A stretch of 64,000 bases of DNA from Limnochorda sp. LNt. GTDB taxonomy: Bacteria; Bacillota; Limnochordia; Limnochordales; Geochordaceae. Made by a program: the position numbers and the translations under genes. The stretch covers positions 806,001 through 870,000 of the forward strand of contig NZ_CP141614.1 in the NCBI RefSeq assembly GCF_035593265.1. Reading direction: 5' to 3'. Shown piece by piece: positions 51,940 to 60,966 of this stretch (its first letter is position 1; the number at the start of each line of letters is the position of its first letter). Under the pieces are notes generated by a model. That model ran no database searches, had not been told where the DNA came from, and saw only the letters and a program-made list of their open reading frames with translations.

Positions 51940-52764
51940 TCAGTGGTTGGCCGGGGGGATCTCCCACGGCCACATCAGCGCCATGCCGGGTCCGCGAAAC
52001 GCGGTGCCCACGATGGTCAGCACCAGGAACGAGGCGACGAAGAACGTGAACAGGCCGATGGCCTGCTCCCGGGTGTCGGCGTGCCACCGGCGCCGGAGGA
52101 TGAGCACCAGGGAGGCCGGGATCAGCAGCATGATGAAGCTGGGCACCAGCCAGCCCGCCACCACGCTGATCAGTTGGTCGCTCAGCGGCCACCCGGCCGC
52201 CTGGAGGTTGTGCAGCCAGTACCGGATGATGGGCCCGATGCCGTGAGCGCCGGCTTCGCCGGGCACCGGCAGGTACTCGTCGATGAGGATCAGGGCGATG
52301 TTCCAGATCGAGGTGTAGACGAAACTGAGGACGGTGATGGCCACGCCGCGCGGGCTGTAGAACCAGACGCCTGTGCCCTTGCGGCGCACGTCGATGTAGG
52401 GCAGGGCTGCGAGCCCCAGCAGCACGGCGCCCGGCACGATGACGCCGGCCAGCGCCTTGTCCATGTGCAGCAACAGCTCTTGCAGCCCCAGGAAGTACCA
52501 GGGCGCCTTGGCCGGGTTGGGGGTCACGTCGGGATTGGCCAGCGGCGCCAGGGGCGCGTCGATGAAGACCGCCATCACGGAGAGGAGCAACAAGAAGAGC
52601 AGGGCGGCGATGAACTCGATGCGCACCAGGTACGGCCAGACCAGCACCTTCTCCATGGGGTTGGGTGCGCCGGCCGTCGACGGGGCACCGGCACCGGCGG
52701 CCCGTGCCGGTCGCGTGGCGGGCCGGGCCTGCGTCTGCGTCTCGGGGGTCGCCATCGCCACCAT
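51940..52764 (-). CDS. Cytochrome b C-terminal subunit (subunit IV-like)
   Basis: A 274-residue membrane protein equivalent to subunit IV of b6f-like complexes. About seven hydrophobic segments are visible, more than the three of PetD. The quinol-oxidation motif is KAPWYFLGLQELL in place of PEWY, a form seen in menaquinol-type bc complexes. An Ala/Pro-rich N-terminal tail precedes the first segment at about 45. ATG 52764 shares one base with the stop of the cytochrome b6 gene and has GGAGG seven bases away. Confidence 0.92.
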   Translation of the reverse strand: MVAMATPETQTQARPATRPARAAGAGAPSTAGAPNPMEKVLVWPYLVRIEFIAALLFLLLLSVMAVFIDAPLAPLANPDVTPNPAKAPWYFLGLQELLLHMDKALAGVIVPGAVLLGLAALPYIDVRRKGTGVWFYSPRGVAITVLSFVYTSIWNIALILIDEYLPVPGEAGAHGIGPIIRYWLHNLQAAGWPLSDQLISVVAGWLVPSFIMLLIPASLVLILRRRWHADTREQAIGLFTFFVASFLVLTIVGTAFRGPGMALMWPWEIPPANH

Positions 52765-53531
52765 CACCCTTCCTCCATGGCCGGCGGCACGCCCGGCCCC
52801 TCGGCCTCGTCCTCCAGCACGGGCGTGGAGATCCCGCCGTCCTTGCGCACACGCCAGAAGTGCAGCGACATCAGGCCGATGACGGCCAGGGGCAGGAAGA
52901 TGACGTGGAGCGTGTACCAGCGGATGAGTGTCGCCTGGCCGATCTCGTACCCGCCCAAGAGCAAGAAGTTGATCTGATCCCCGATGAACGGCGTCGCCCC
53001 GCCGATGTTGGTGCCGACCGTGATGGCCCAGTAGGCCAGCTGATCCCACGGCAGCAGGTAGCCCGTGAAGCTCATCAGGAAGGTGAGCGTCAGGAGCGCG
53101 ACGCCGATGACCCAGTTGAACTCACGGGGGGGCTTGTAGGCCCCGGTGTAGAAGACCCGGCACATGTGCAGGAAGACCAGGATCACCATGGCGTGGGCGG
53201 CCCAGCGGTGCAGGTTGCGCATGAACTGGCCGAAGACGACCTCGCTCTCGATGGCCCGGATGGACCAGTAGGCGTCCTGGACGTTGGGGATGTAGTACCA
53301 CATCAAGAAGACCCCGGTCACGGTCAGGATGACGAACATCCAGGCCGACAGCCCGCCCAGCCCCCACGTGTACGTGACCCACGTGCCGCGCCGGACGATA
53401 CGGGCGGGATGCAGGTGCAGCACCAGGCTGTCCACCATGACGGCCAGCCGTGACCTGGTGGTGCTGGGGTAGGGGTTGCGATAGATGGAGCGAAAGACCC
53501 GGGTCGACTTGACCCACTCGAGCACCGACAT
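52764..53531 (-). CDS. Cytochrome b6-like N-terminal subunit
   Basis: A 255-residue four-helix subunit that holds both b hemes. The ligand pairs are His-x13-His (in NLHRWAAHAMVILVFLHM) and His-x14-His (in TLHVIFLPLAVIGLMSLHF), as in b6-type proteins. At the site where Firmicute and b6f proteins have Cys for a covalent heme c(i), this one has TYTWGLGG with no Cys. ATG 53531 follows GGGAGGG. It precedes subunit IV with a TGATG junction. Confidence 0.94.
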   Translation of the reverse strand: MSVLEWVKSTRVFRSIYRNPYPSTTRSRLAVMVDSLVLHLHPARIVRRGTWVTYTWGLGGLSAWMFVILTVTGVFLMWYYIPNVQDAYWSIRAIESEVVFGQFMRNLHRWAAHAMVILVFLHMCRVFYTGAYKPPREFNWVIGVALLTLTFLMSFTGYLLPWDQLAYWAITVGTNIGGATPFIGDQINFLLLGGYEIGQATLIRWYTLHVIFLPLAVIGLMSLHFWRVRKDGGISTPVLEDEAEGPGVPPAMEEG

Positions 53532-53562
53532 CGGGTACCCTCCCTGCGATGCAAGGCCACCG

Positions 53563-53605
53563 CGGCGGCGCCCCGTGCCTCACCGGGGGCGAGGCGGCGC
53601 CGCCG
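53563..53605 (-). terminator. Hairpin between cupredoxin and cytochrome b6 genes
   Basis: CGGCGGCGCC at 53563-53572 pairs perfectly with GGCGCCGCCG at 53596-53605, with a 23-base loop. It could end the cupredoxin transcript or reduce read-through into the bc genes. Confidence 0.45.
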
Positions 53606-53631
53606 TGGGGCCTGGCGGAGTGGTAGTCGGC

Positions 53632-54144
53632 CTACCGCTGGACCACCAGCGTGCCGCGCATCCCCAACTGCTCGTGGCCCGGGATGGTGCAGATGAACCG
53701 GTACTGACCGGGCGTGGACGGAGCCGTCAGGGTCAGGGTCGCCTCCTGGCCCGGGTCGATCTGGCCCGTCTCGACGCCCAGGTCCGGTACCGCCAGATCG
53801 TGGGCGCTGGCGCCCTGGTTGACCACCCGCAAGGAGATCGTCTGGCCAGGCCTCACCTCGATGCGGTCGGGGACGAACCGGAACTGGCCGGCCTCATCGG
53901 TGGCGATGATCTCGATCTCGCCCGAGGCGCTGGTCTGGGAGCCGGACGAGCCGGAGGAGGCCGAAGGTCCGGTCGAGGTCGACGGGGCCGGAGCCGACGC
54001 CGACGAGGACGGGCCCGACGTGGAGCTGGTGGAGGAGGGCTGCGAGCTGCCGCCGCAGGCCGCCACCACCACCATCAGTCCCAGCAGTGACGCGACGAGA
54101 GCCCACCTTCGGGACCGTGCGGACCGTGAACCGCGGGGTTCCAT
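53632..54144 (-). CDS. Lipoprotein with cupredoxin (blue copper) domain
   Basis: A 170-residue exported lipoprotein: signal segment with lipobox VAAC (Cys about residue 30), a Ser/Thr-rich linker of about 45 residues, then a cupredoxin domain. Type 1 copper ligands are His in GASAHDLAV, then Cys, His and Met in FICTIPGHEQLGM. Likely carries electrons outside the cytoplasmic membrane, and its position suggests it accepts from or donates to the bc complex. ATG 54144 is chosen to give a normal signal peptide; GTG 54171 is upstream. Confidence 0.88.
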   Translation of the reverse strand: MEPRGSRSARSRRWALVASLLGLMVVVAACGGSSQPSSTSSTSGPSSSASAPAPSTSTGPSASSGSSGSQTSASGEIEIIATDEAGQFRFVPDRIEVRPGQTISLRVVNQGASAHDLAVPDLGVETGQIDPGQEATLTLTAPSTPGQYRFICTIPGHEQLGMRGTLVVQR

Positions 54145-54366
54145 GGCGACGCGTGCGTCCCCACCTTTCACGTCTGCCGAGTGCCGTTCCCCCGTTGACG
54201 CCGTCTACCCCGTCCGGCGATCCGCGCGAAGTATATGGGGGGTGGGGGGGCAGGTCAAGACGAATAGCCATTATTAACATCTTCCTGCCGTCCATTTCCG
54301 TCCGCCTCGGTGCGGGGGCGTTGCCGCAACGTGGCGTGGTACCATGAGACGAGGTCGGGGTGAGCG

Positions 54367-54921
54367 ATGACGACACGATGGCTTCCGGGCAGTGCGCGTG
54401 CCCTCCTGGCGATGCGCGGGGTCGATCTGGGCCCCATCGTGCGCCTGGTCTATCGGATGCAAAAACCCTACGTGCCCGATCTGACCGAAGAGATGTGTCG
54501 CCAGAGCGTGGACCACGTCGTGGAGAAGCGAGAGGTGCAGTACGCCATCCTCACCGGCGTGACACTGGACGTCATGGCGGAGGAGGGGCGCCTGGACGAG
54601 CCGCTGGCCGGGGTGCTCCGGCAGAGCCCGGATCTCTACGGCATCGACGAGGTCCTGGCGCTGAGCATCGTCAACGTGTACGGCAGCATCGGGCTGTCCA
54701 ACTTCGGCTACCTGGACCAGGAGCAGCCGCCCGAGCTCGCGCAGGCGCTTCCCGCCGGGCCGGGAAGGGTGCATACTTTCCTCGACGACATCCTGGCCGC
54801 CATCGTAGCCGCGGCGTGCGCCCGCATCGCCCATCAGGCGGCGGACGTCCGGGAGGGTCGGGTGGTCGCCGGGACGGGCGAGGCGGCCTCGCATCCATCC
54901 CAGCCCAAGAGCGGCGGATAG
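54367..54921 (+). CDS. pgpA: Phosphatidylglycerophosphatase A (YutG type)
   Basis: A 184-residue protein of the PgpA family, in the group lacking membrane segments found in Bacillota (YutG). The family removes phosphate from phosphatidylglycerophosphate in phospholipid synthesis. Conserved portions include QYAILTGVTLDVMAEEGRL and DLYGIDEVLALSIVNVYGSIGLSNFGYLD. ATG 54367 has GGTCGGGGTGAG upstream and TGGTACCAT (54337-54345) as a possible extended -10. The last 30 residues are non-conserved. Confidence 0.82.
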   Translation: MTTRWLPGSARALLAMRGVDLGPIVRLVYRMQKPYVPDLTEEMCRQSVDHVVEKREVQYAILTGVTLDVMAEEGRLDEPLAGVLRQSPDLYGIDEVLALSIVNVYGSIGLSNFGYLDQEQPPELAQALPAGPGRVHTFLDDILAAIVAAACARIAHQAADVREGRVVAGTGEAASHPSQPKSGG

Positions 54922-54930
54922 ACGGACGAG

Positions 54931-57066
54931 ATGCAAGAGCACCAGACGTCCCCACCCACGTCGTTGCTGGAGCAGGCACCCGAGACCTATCGGGGCTTCA
55001 AATTGGACCCCTTCCAGCAGGAGGCGATGGCTTCGCTGGCCGCGGGTCGCTCGACCCTGGTGGTGGCGCCCACGGGGACGGGCAAGACCCTGGTGGCCGA
55101 CTACCTCATCGAGCGCACCTACCGCCAGGGGCGGCGAGTGGTCTACACCGCCCCCATCAAGGCGCTCTCCAACCAGAAGTTCAAGGAGTTCAAGCGGCTG
55201 CTGGGCCCCGAGTCGGTCGGCATCCTGACGGGCGACGTCGTCATCAATCCCGACGCCCCGGTAGCCATCATGACCACCGAGGTCTTCCGCAACCTCCTGC
55301 ACCTGGAGGCCCGCCGGCTGGAGGGCGTGGCGTGGGTCGTCTTCGACGAGATCCACTACATCGATGACCCCGAGCGGGGCTCCGTCTGGGAGGAGAGCCT
55401 GCTGTTCCTGCCGCCCGAGGTGCAGTTCCTGGGGCTGTCGGCCACCATCCCCAATGCCGACGAGCTGGCGGACTGGCTCGAGGCCGTGCAAGGGCGCAAG
55501 GTGCACGTGGTGGTCTCCCGGGAGCGGGCCGTGCCCCTCGAGCACCACCTCTACGAGCCCACCTTGGGGGTGACGTCCCGGCCTCGGCTGGAGCGGCATG
55601 CCCGGCGGCTGGAGGCCAAGGGCGGCCTTTGGCCACGGGGTCGGCGGATCGAGGGCTACGGCCGCCGGCTCCACTACCCGCCGGTCGATCCCCTGGCCCT
55701 GCTGGGCGAGGTGGGGGAGGATCGGCTCCCGGCCCTGTACTTCTTCTTCAGCCGGCGCCTGACGGAGGCCTACGCCCGCGAGCTGGCCGCCAGCCGCGAC
55801 TACCTGCCTGCCGAGGCCAAGGAGGAGGTCCGGCGGGTGGTGGCCGAGGTGTTGGCGCCCTACCCGCCGGGCGCGGCGGCCCGGGCGGAGCAGCTGCTGG
55901 CCCTGTGGGAGCGCGGGGTGGCCTTTCACCACGCCGGCCTGCTGCCGGCGGTCAAGGATGCCGTCGAGGAGCTGTTCGAGCGGCGGCTGCTGCGCGTGCT
56001 GTTCTGCACGGAGACCTTCGCGGTGGGGGTCAACTTCCCGTGCCGGACGGTCCTGTTCGGCACGCTGCGCAAGTACGACGGCGTCGAGTACCGGCCCCTC
56101 ACCAACCGCGAGTACTTCCAGATGGCCGGGCGGGCCGGGCGTCGGGGCATCGACGAGCGGGGGTACGTCTACGCGGCCGTCGACCTCAACGAGATCCGCA
56201 TCGACGAGCTGCCGTCCCTCGAGGAGGCCGACGTCGAGCCGCTGCGCAGCCAGTTCGTGCTCAGCTACAACACGGTGCTCAATCTGCTCAGCCGCTTCAC
56301 CCCCGACGAGGCCCGAGAGGTGATCCGCCGCAACTTCGCGGCGTTTCAGGCCCGCGCCAGCCGCGCGCGGCTCGAGCGCGAGATCGGGGTGCTGGAGCGG
56401 CGGCTGGCGGAGCTGTCGGGGGACGGCCGTTCCGTCAAGGCCCTTCGCAAGACGCGGCGGGCGCTGGCACGCCTTCGGGACGAGCTGGCGGTGCACCCCG
56501 GCCCCGAGCAGTTCGCGCAGGCCTTCGACCGCCGACGGCGGGTGCTGGCCGACCTCGACTACCTTCGCGATGGCGGGGCGCTGCTCACCTCCCGGGGCGA
56601 GCTGGCCCGCCACATCCACGTGCAGGAGCTGCTGGTGACGGAGCTCTTGGCCGACGGCTTCTTGCGGCGGCTGGATCCCGCGCAGCTGCTGGCCCTGGCC
56701 GTGGCTGTCGACTACGAGCCCCGGCGGGCCGAGTACCTGCCCCGGGGGATCCCCTTTCCCATGGAGCCCGTGATGCGGGCGGCCCGGGCCATCGGCGAGA
56801 CCGAGCTGCGCCACCTCGGCTACGCGACGGTGCGGTTCGGCCCGCACCTGTCGCGGGCCGTGGTGGCATGGGCCCACGGGGAGGGCCTGGACCAGTGCCT
56901 GAGCCTTACCGCCGTCGACGAAGGCGACTTCGTCTTCGCGATCCGCAGGGGCATCGACCTCCTGCGCCAGGTGCGCACGGCTGCCGCCGGCGATCCCTTC
57001 CTGGACGCCACCATCGGGGAGGCCATCCGGGCCGCCGACCGGGACGAGGTGGCCATCGTGCTGTGA
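54931..57066 (+). CDS. Ski2-like DEAD/DEAH-box helicase
   Basis: A 711-residue superfamily 2 helicase of the Ski2/Mtr4 type. Motifs: Walker A APTGTGKT at about 45-52, Ia TAPIKALSNQK, II FDEIHYI (DEIH), III LSATIPN, then GVAFHHAGLLPAVK, VLFCTETFAVGVNFP and QMAGRAGRRGID (motif VI). The C-terminal part is helical (DSHCT-like). In bacteria such proteins are thought to unwind RNA or DNA; the specific role is unknown. The ribosome site is weak. It follows pgpA by nine bases. Confidence 0.9.
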   Translation: MQEHQTSPPTSLLEQAPETYRGFKLDPFQQEAMASLAAGRSTLVVAPTGTGKTLVADYLIERTYRQGRRVVYTAPIKALSNQKFKEFKRLLGPESVGILTGDVVINPDAPVAIMTTEVFRNLLHLEARRLEGVAWVVFDEIHYIDDPERGSVWEESLLFLPPEVQFLGLSATIPNADELADWLEAVQGRKVHVVVSRERAVPLEHHLYEPTLGVTSRPRLERHARRLEAKGGLWPRGRRIEGYGRRLHYPPVDPLALLGEVGEDRLPALYFFFSRRLTEAYARELAASRDYLPAEAKEEVRRVVAEVLAPYPPGAAARAEQLLALWERGVAFHHAGLLPAVKDAVEELFERRLLRVLFCTETFAVGVNFPCRTVLFGTLRKYDGVEYRPLTNREYFQMAGRAGRRGIDERGYVYAAVDLNEIRIDELPSLEEADVEPLRSQFVLSYNTVLNLLSRFTPDEAREVIRRNFAAFQARASRARLEREIGVLERRLAELSGDGRSVKALRKTRRALARLRDELAVHPGPEQFAQAFDRRRRVLADLDYLRDGGALLTSRGELARHIHVQELLVTELLADGFLRRLDPAQLLALAVAVDYEPRRAEYLPRGIPFPMEPVMRAARAIGETELRHLGYATVRFGPHLSRAVVAWAHGEGLDQCLSLTAVDEGDFVFAIRRGIDLLRQVRTAAAGDPFLDATIGEAIRAADRDEVAIVL

Positions 57067-57162
57067 CGCCGGGTGGATCGCCCCGCATCCATCGTCGTCG
57101 AAGGTATCCGGGGGACGCCGGCGAAACAGACTGGAGCTGATAGGCGAACGCATCGCCGGGTC

Positions 57163-57184
57163 GTGCCGGCCGGGGGGCCGGCAC
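57163..57184 (+). terminator. Hairpin after the helicase gene
   Basis: GTGCCGGCC (57163-57171) and GGCCGGCAC (57176-57184) form a perfect 9-bp stem with a GGGG loop. It lies in the 165-base gap between the helicase and the M16 gene; no T-run. Confidence 0.5.
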
Positions 57185-57231
57185 GCCCGTTCCATGCGGC
57201 CCGGGAGCCGGGCCGCCCCGGCGAGCAGGGG

Positions 57232-58644
57232 ATGGTGCCGGCATTGACGGAGAAGGAGGCCCCCGAGGCCGGCTACGGGTGGTTCGAGACCAGGGAGCTG
57301 GCGGGGCTGCGGCTGCATGTCCTGACGACGCGCAAGTTCAAGCTCGAGACGGCACGGGTGGCCATCCGGCTGCCGCTGGTGCGGGAGCACGTGACCGCCA
57401 ACGCGCTGGTGCCCATGGTGCTGCGTCGAGGCACCCGGCGACTCCCCACGCTGCAGGCCATCGCCCGTCATCTGGAGTCGCTGTACGGGGCGCGGCTCTC
57501 CGTCGACGTGGGCAAGGTGGGCGACACCCACGTGATCGAGCTGCGGGGCGAGACGGTGGCCGACGCCCATCTGCCGGGGTGGCGTCCCGGCACCCGGCAG
57601 CTGGAGGCCCTGCTGCGCCTGCTCTTCGAGATGTGGCTCGACCCTGCCCGGGGGCCCGAGGGGCGACTGCGAGACGAGTACGTCGTCCAGGAGAGGGAGA
57701 TCCTGCGGCGCCGCATCGAGGGCATCATCAACAACAAGCGCCAGTACGCCGTCCACCGGCTGATGGAGGAGATGTTCGCGGGCCGACCCTTCGCGCTGCA
57801 CCGGCTCGGGCGGCTGGAGGACCTGCCCGCCCTGGACGGGCGGGCCCTGGACGAGGCCTATCGCTCCCGCATCCTGGGCGCGCGGGCGGACCTGCTGGTG
57901 GTCTCGTCGGCGCCGGCCGACGACGTGGCCGCACTGGCCCGCCGCGTGCTGGACGAGGTGGGGTGGCGGCCCGCCGACGGGCGGCTCGACGAGATCGCGC
58001 AGGCCGGGCCGGCGCAGGACGGAGCCCCTCCCGAGAGGGGCGACCCTCGGGTGGTGACGGAGACCCAGCCGGTGCGGCAGGCCGTGCTGGCCCTGGGCTA
58101 CCGGACGCCGGTGCGATTCGCGTCGCCCGATTATCCGGCGCTGGTCGTCTGCAACGGAGTGCTGGGGGGCTTCCCGCACTCCAAGCTGTTCGTCCACGTG
58201 CGCGAGCGCAACTCGCTGGCCTACTTCGTCTACAGCCGACTCGAGTCGAGCCATGGCGCGCTGCTGGTCAGTGCCGGGGTCGACCCGGGCCTCAAGGACC
58301 GGGCGGTGGCCATCATCGGCGAGCAGCTGGAGGCGGTCCGCCGTGGCGAGATCGAGCCCGACGAGATGGAGGCGACGCGCCGGGCCCTGGTGCGCCGCTG
58401 GCGTGTCGACGAGGACGATCCCAACGCCCTCATCGACCACTACCTGGTAGGCCTGGTCAACGGCCGCCAGCGCCCGCTGGGCGAGCTCATCGACCAGGTC
58501 GCACGGGTGGGCCGTGACGAGATCGTGGCCGTCGCCCGCACCGTTCGGGCCGACACCTTCTACTTCCTGACCGCGTCGGAGCCGGCGGCCCCCGACGCCT
58601 CGGAGGGGCAGCCGGTGGCCAGCCGCGGGGAAGGGGCATCGTGA
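57232..58644 (+). CDS. M16-family peptidase-like protein (YmfF type)
   Basis: A 470-residue M16 family member that lacks the HxxEH zinc motif, as in Bacillus YmfF. M16 proteins form clam-like pairs; the inactive partner supplies substrate binding. The N-terminal domain starts with GLRLHVLTTRKFKLETARVAIRLPLVREHVTANALVPMVLRRGTR. Late segments include FPHSKLFVHVRERNSLAYFVYSRLES. ATG 57232 has CAGGGG close by. It is followed after seven bases by the active YmfH-type gene. Confidence 0.88.
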   Translation: MVPALTEKEAPEAGYGWFETRELAGLRLHVLTTRKFKLETARVAIRLPLVREHVTANALVPMVLRRGTRRLPTLQAIARHLESLYGARLSVDVGKVGDTHVIELRGETVADAHLPGWRPGTRQLEALLRLLFEMWLDPARGPEGRLRDEYVVQEREILRRRIEGIINNKRQYAVHRLMEEMFAGRPFALHRLGRLEDLPALDGRALDEAYRSRILGARADLLVVSSAPADDVAALARRVLDEVGWRPADGRLDEIAQAGPAQDGAPPERGDPRVVTETQPVRQAVLALGYRTPVRFASPDYPALVVCNGVLGGFPHSKLFVHVRERNSLAYFVYSRLESSHGALLVSAGVDPGLKDRAVAIIGEQLEAVRRGEIEPDEMEATRRALVRRWRVDEDDPNALIDHYLVGLVNGRQRPLGELIDQVARVGRDEIVAVARTVRADTFYFLTASEPAAPDASEGQPVASRGEGAS

Positions 58645-58651
58645 GGCGAGG

Positions 58652-60022
58652 ATGGCGCAGCAGCAGGCCCAACTGGTCACGATGGAGCGGCGGGAGGTGG
58701 CCGGGGATCCCCTCCTGATGGGCCGGTACGCCTCGGGGCTGGCGGCCTACGTGCTGCCCAAGGCCCACTTCCGGCAGAAGTACGCGGTGGTGGCCGTGCG
58801 CTACGGCTCCGTCGACAGCCGGTTTCGGGGGGCCGATCACGCCCGGCCGCTGGAGGTGCCGGCGGGCATCGCCCACTTCCTCGAGCACAAGATGTTCGAG
58901 AAGGAGGACGGGGATCTCTTCACTCGCTTCGCTCGCCTGGGCGCCTCGGCCAACGCCTACACGTCGTACACCGCCACCGCCTACCTCTTCTCGACGGTGG
59001 AGCACTTCGAGGAGGCGCTGGAGCTGCTGATACGGCTGGTGAGGGAGCCGTACTTCACCGAGGCGTCGGTGCGCAAGGAACAGGGCATCATCGAACAGGA
59101 GATCCGGATGTACGAGGACGACCCCGGGCGCTGCCTGGTGGTCAACCTGATGCAGGCCCTCTACCACGTCCATCCGGTGCGCCTGGAGATCGGCGGCACC
59201 GTCGAGTCCATCCGCCAGATCGACGCCTCGTTGCTCTACACGTGCCATCGGACCTTCTACCATCCGGCCAACGCGACCCTGGCCGTCGCCGGCGACGTGG
59301 ACCCCCAGCGGGTCTGGGAGCTGGCCGGCCGGCTGGCCGCGGACGGCGACGGCCACGTCGTGGAGCGCTGGGACCCCGAGGAGCCCGAGCCGGTGCGGGA
59401 GGCCCGGGTGGAGACGCGGTTGCCCGTCTCGCGGCCACGGCTGGCCCTGGGCATCAAGGACCCGCGCCGAGGCCTGCAGGGGGTCGATCTGGTGCGCCGC
59501 GAGCTGGCCGTCAACCTGGCCCTCGACGCGGTGCTGGGCCGCAGCTCCGACACCTTCCAGGCGCTTTACGAGGAGGGGCTCATCGACGACGGCTTCGGCG
59601 GGCGGTACGCGTGCGACACCCGCTTCGCCCACACCGTCATCGGTGGCGAGACGCCGGACCCCGACCGTCTGGAGCGCCGCCTCAAGGAGGTCTTGCTCCG
59701 GGCGGCGGAGCGCGGGGTCGATCCCGAGACGTTCGAGCGGCTGCGCCGGCGGGAGGTGGGGGAGTTCGTGGCCGCCATGGACAATCCGGAGATGGTGGCC
59801 AACTCCCTGGCCATCCTGCATTTCCGCGGCGTGACGGTCACCGACTACCTGGACGTCCTGCAGCGCCTCGATCATCGCGACGCCAGCGAGGCCTTGCGGG
59901 ATCACGTGGCCGAGGCGCGCATGGCCGTTTCGGTGGTGCTCCCCGATGGCAGGGCGCGGGCCGACGGAGTGGGGGCGCCGGGCCGGCCCGGCGGCGCGGC
60001 CCGGTCGGATGCGCCTCGCTGA
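58652..60022 (+). CDS. M16-family zinc peptidase (YmfH type)
   Basis: A 456-residue peptidase with the active zinc motif HFLEHKMFEKEDGD (HxxEH) and the downstream Glu in IIEQEIRMYEDDP. Segments ASANAYTSYTATAYLFST and FYHPANATLAVAGDVDP are standard. Together with the preceding gene it forms the YmfF/YmfH pair widespread in Bacillota. Its end overlaps the start of the permease gene at 60009. Confidence 0.94.
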   Translation: MAQQQAQLVTMERREVAGDPLLMGRYASGLAAYVLPKAHFRQKYAVVAVRYGSVDSRFRGADHARPLEVPAGIAHFLEHKMFEKEDGDLFTRFARLGASANAYTSYTATAYLFSTVEHFEEALELLIRLVREPYFTEASVRKEQGIIEQEIRMYEDDPGRCLVVNLMQALYHVHPVRLEIGGTVESIRQIDASLLYTCHRTFYHPANATLAVAGDVDPQRVWELAGRLAADGDGHVVERWDPEEPEPVREARVETRLPVSRPRLALGIKDPRRGLQGVDLVRRELAVNLALDAVLGRSSDTFQALYEEGLIDDGFGGRYACDTRFAHTVIGGETPDPDRLERRLKEVLLRAAERGVDPETFERLRRREVGEFVAAMDNPEMVANSLAILHFRGVTVTDYLDVLQRLDHRDASEALRDHVAEARMAVSVVLPDGRARADGVGAPGRPGGAARSDAPR

Positions 60023-60966
60023 AGGTCGCCCTCACCTGATCCTGGCCGTCGGGGTGCTGGCCGTCTCCTCGGCCGCCATCTGGGTCCGGCTGTCGGAGCT
60101 GCCGTCGTCGGTGCTGGCCTTCTACCGGCTGGGCTTCTCGGCCGTCGGCACGGCAGGGGCGGCCTGGTGGCCGGCGTGCGCCGGCGGCAGCGGCCCGACC
60201 GCCGGCGGCGCCGACGGGACGGGCATGGGCGTGGTGGGCCGCGCTGGCGGGCGTCAGCCTCGCAGCTCACTGGAGCTTGTGGTTCGCCTCGCTGGACCTC
60301 ACCTCGGTCCTCAGCTCGACGGTGCTGGTCACCACGCAGCCCCTGTGGGTCGTGCTGTTGGGCTGGCTCTTGTGGCGGCAGCGGCTGGGGAGGGCTCGCG
60401 CCGCCGGCCTGGCGGTGGCCCTGGCGGGCGGTCTGCTGGTGGCGGTGGCCGATGGGCTGCGGGCGGCGTCGGAGCCGGGCGCGGCCGGAGCGAGTCACAG
60501 CCTCTACGGGGACGCCCTGGCGCTGCTGGCGGCGGTGCTGGTGAGCGTCTACCTGCTGGTGGGCCAGCGGCTGCGGGCGACGGTGCCGCTGGTGGAGTAC
60601 CTGGCCGTGGTCTACACCGCGGGCGCCGTCTCGCTGGGGCTGGCCAACGTGCTGCTGGGCCAGCCCGTCTGGGGCTGGCCGTCTCACGAGGTGGGCATCG
60701 GGCTGGGTCTGGCGGTGGTGCCGACCCTCATCGGTCATTCGGCGCTCAACATGGTGGTGGCGCGCCTGGGGGCCGCGACGGTGGCGACTGCCGTGCTGGG
60801 AGAGCCCGTGGGCGCGTCGTTGCTGGCCCTGCTGCTCTTCGGCGAGGCGCCGGGAGCCCTGCACTGGCTGGGCGCCGCGCTGGTGCTGGCCGGCATCTAC
60901 CTGTTCGCCGCGCCGCCGCGCCAGCCCCAGGACAGGGGGGAACGGGTGCATGCTCCGTCCCGATGA
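60009..60966 (+). CDS. DMT/EamA-family permease with an apparent frameshift
   Basis: Frame 1 from ATG 60009 gives the start of an EamA domain (GVLAVSSAAIWVRLSELPSSVLAFYRLGFSAVGTAG). The downstream part is in the +1 frame, from about 60230 to 60966: AWWAALAGVSLAAHWSLWFASLDLTSVLSS and two further repeats with about eight segments. One extra base near 60160-60230 would join them into a ten-segment drug/metabolite transporter of about 318 residues. The stop overlaps deoC by 17 bases. Substrate unknown. Confidence 0.6.

Noticed and set aside
54274-58680. A minus-strand open frame of about 1470 codons
   Set aside because: It lies antisense to the helicase and M16 genes, is rich in His, Pro, Arg and Gly, lacks motifs, and the sense genes have clear family motifs. 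It is a by-product of few stop codons in GC-rich DNA.
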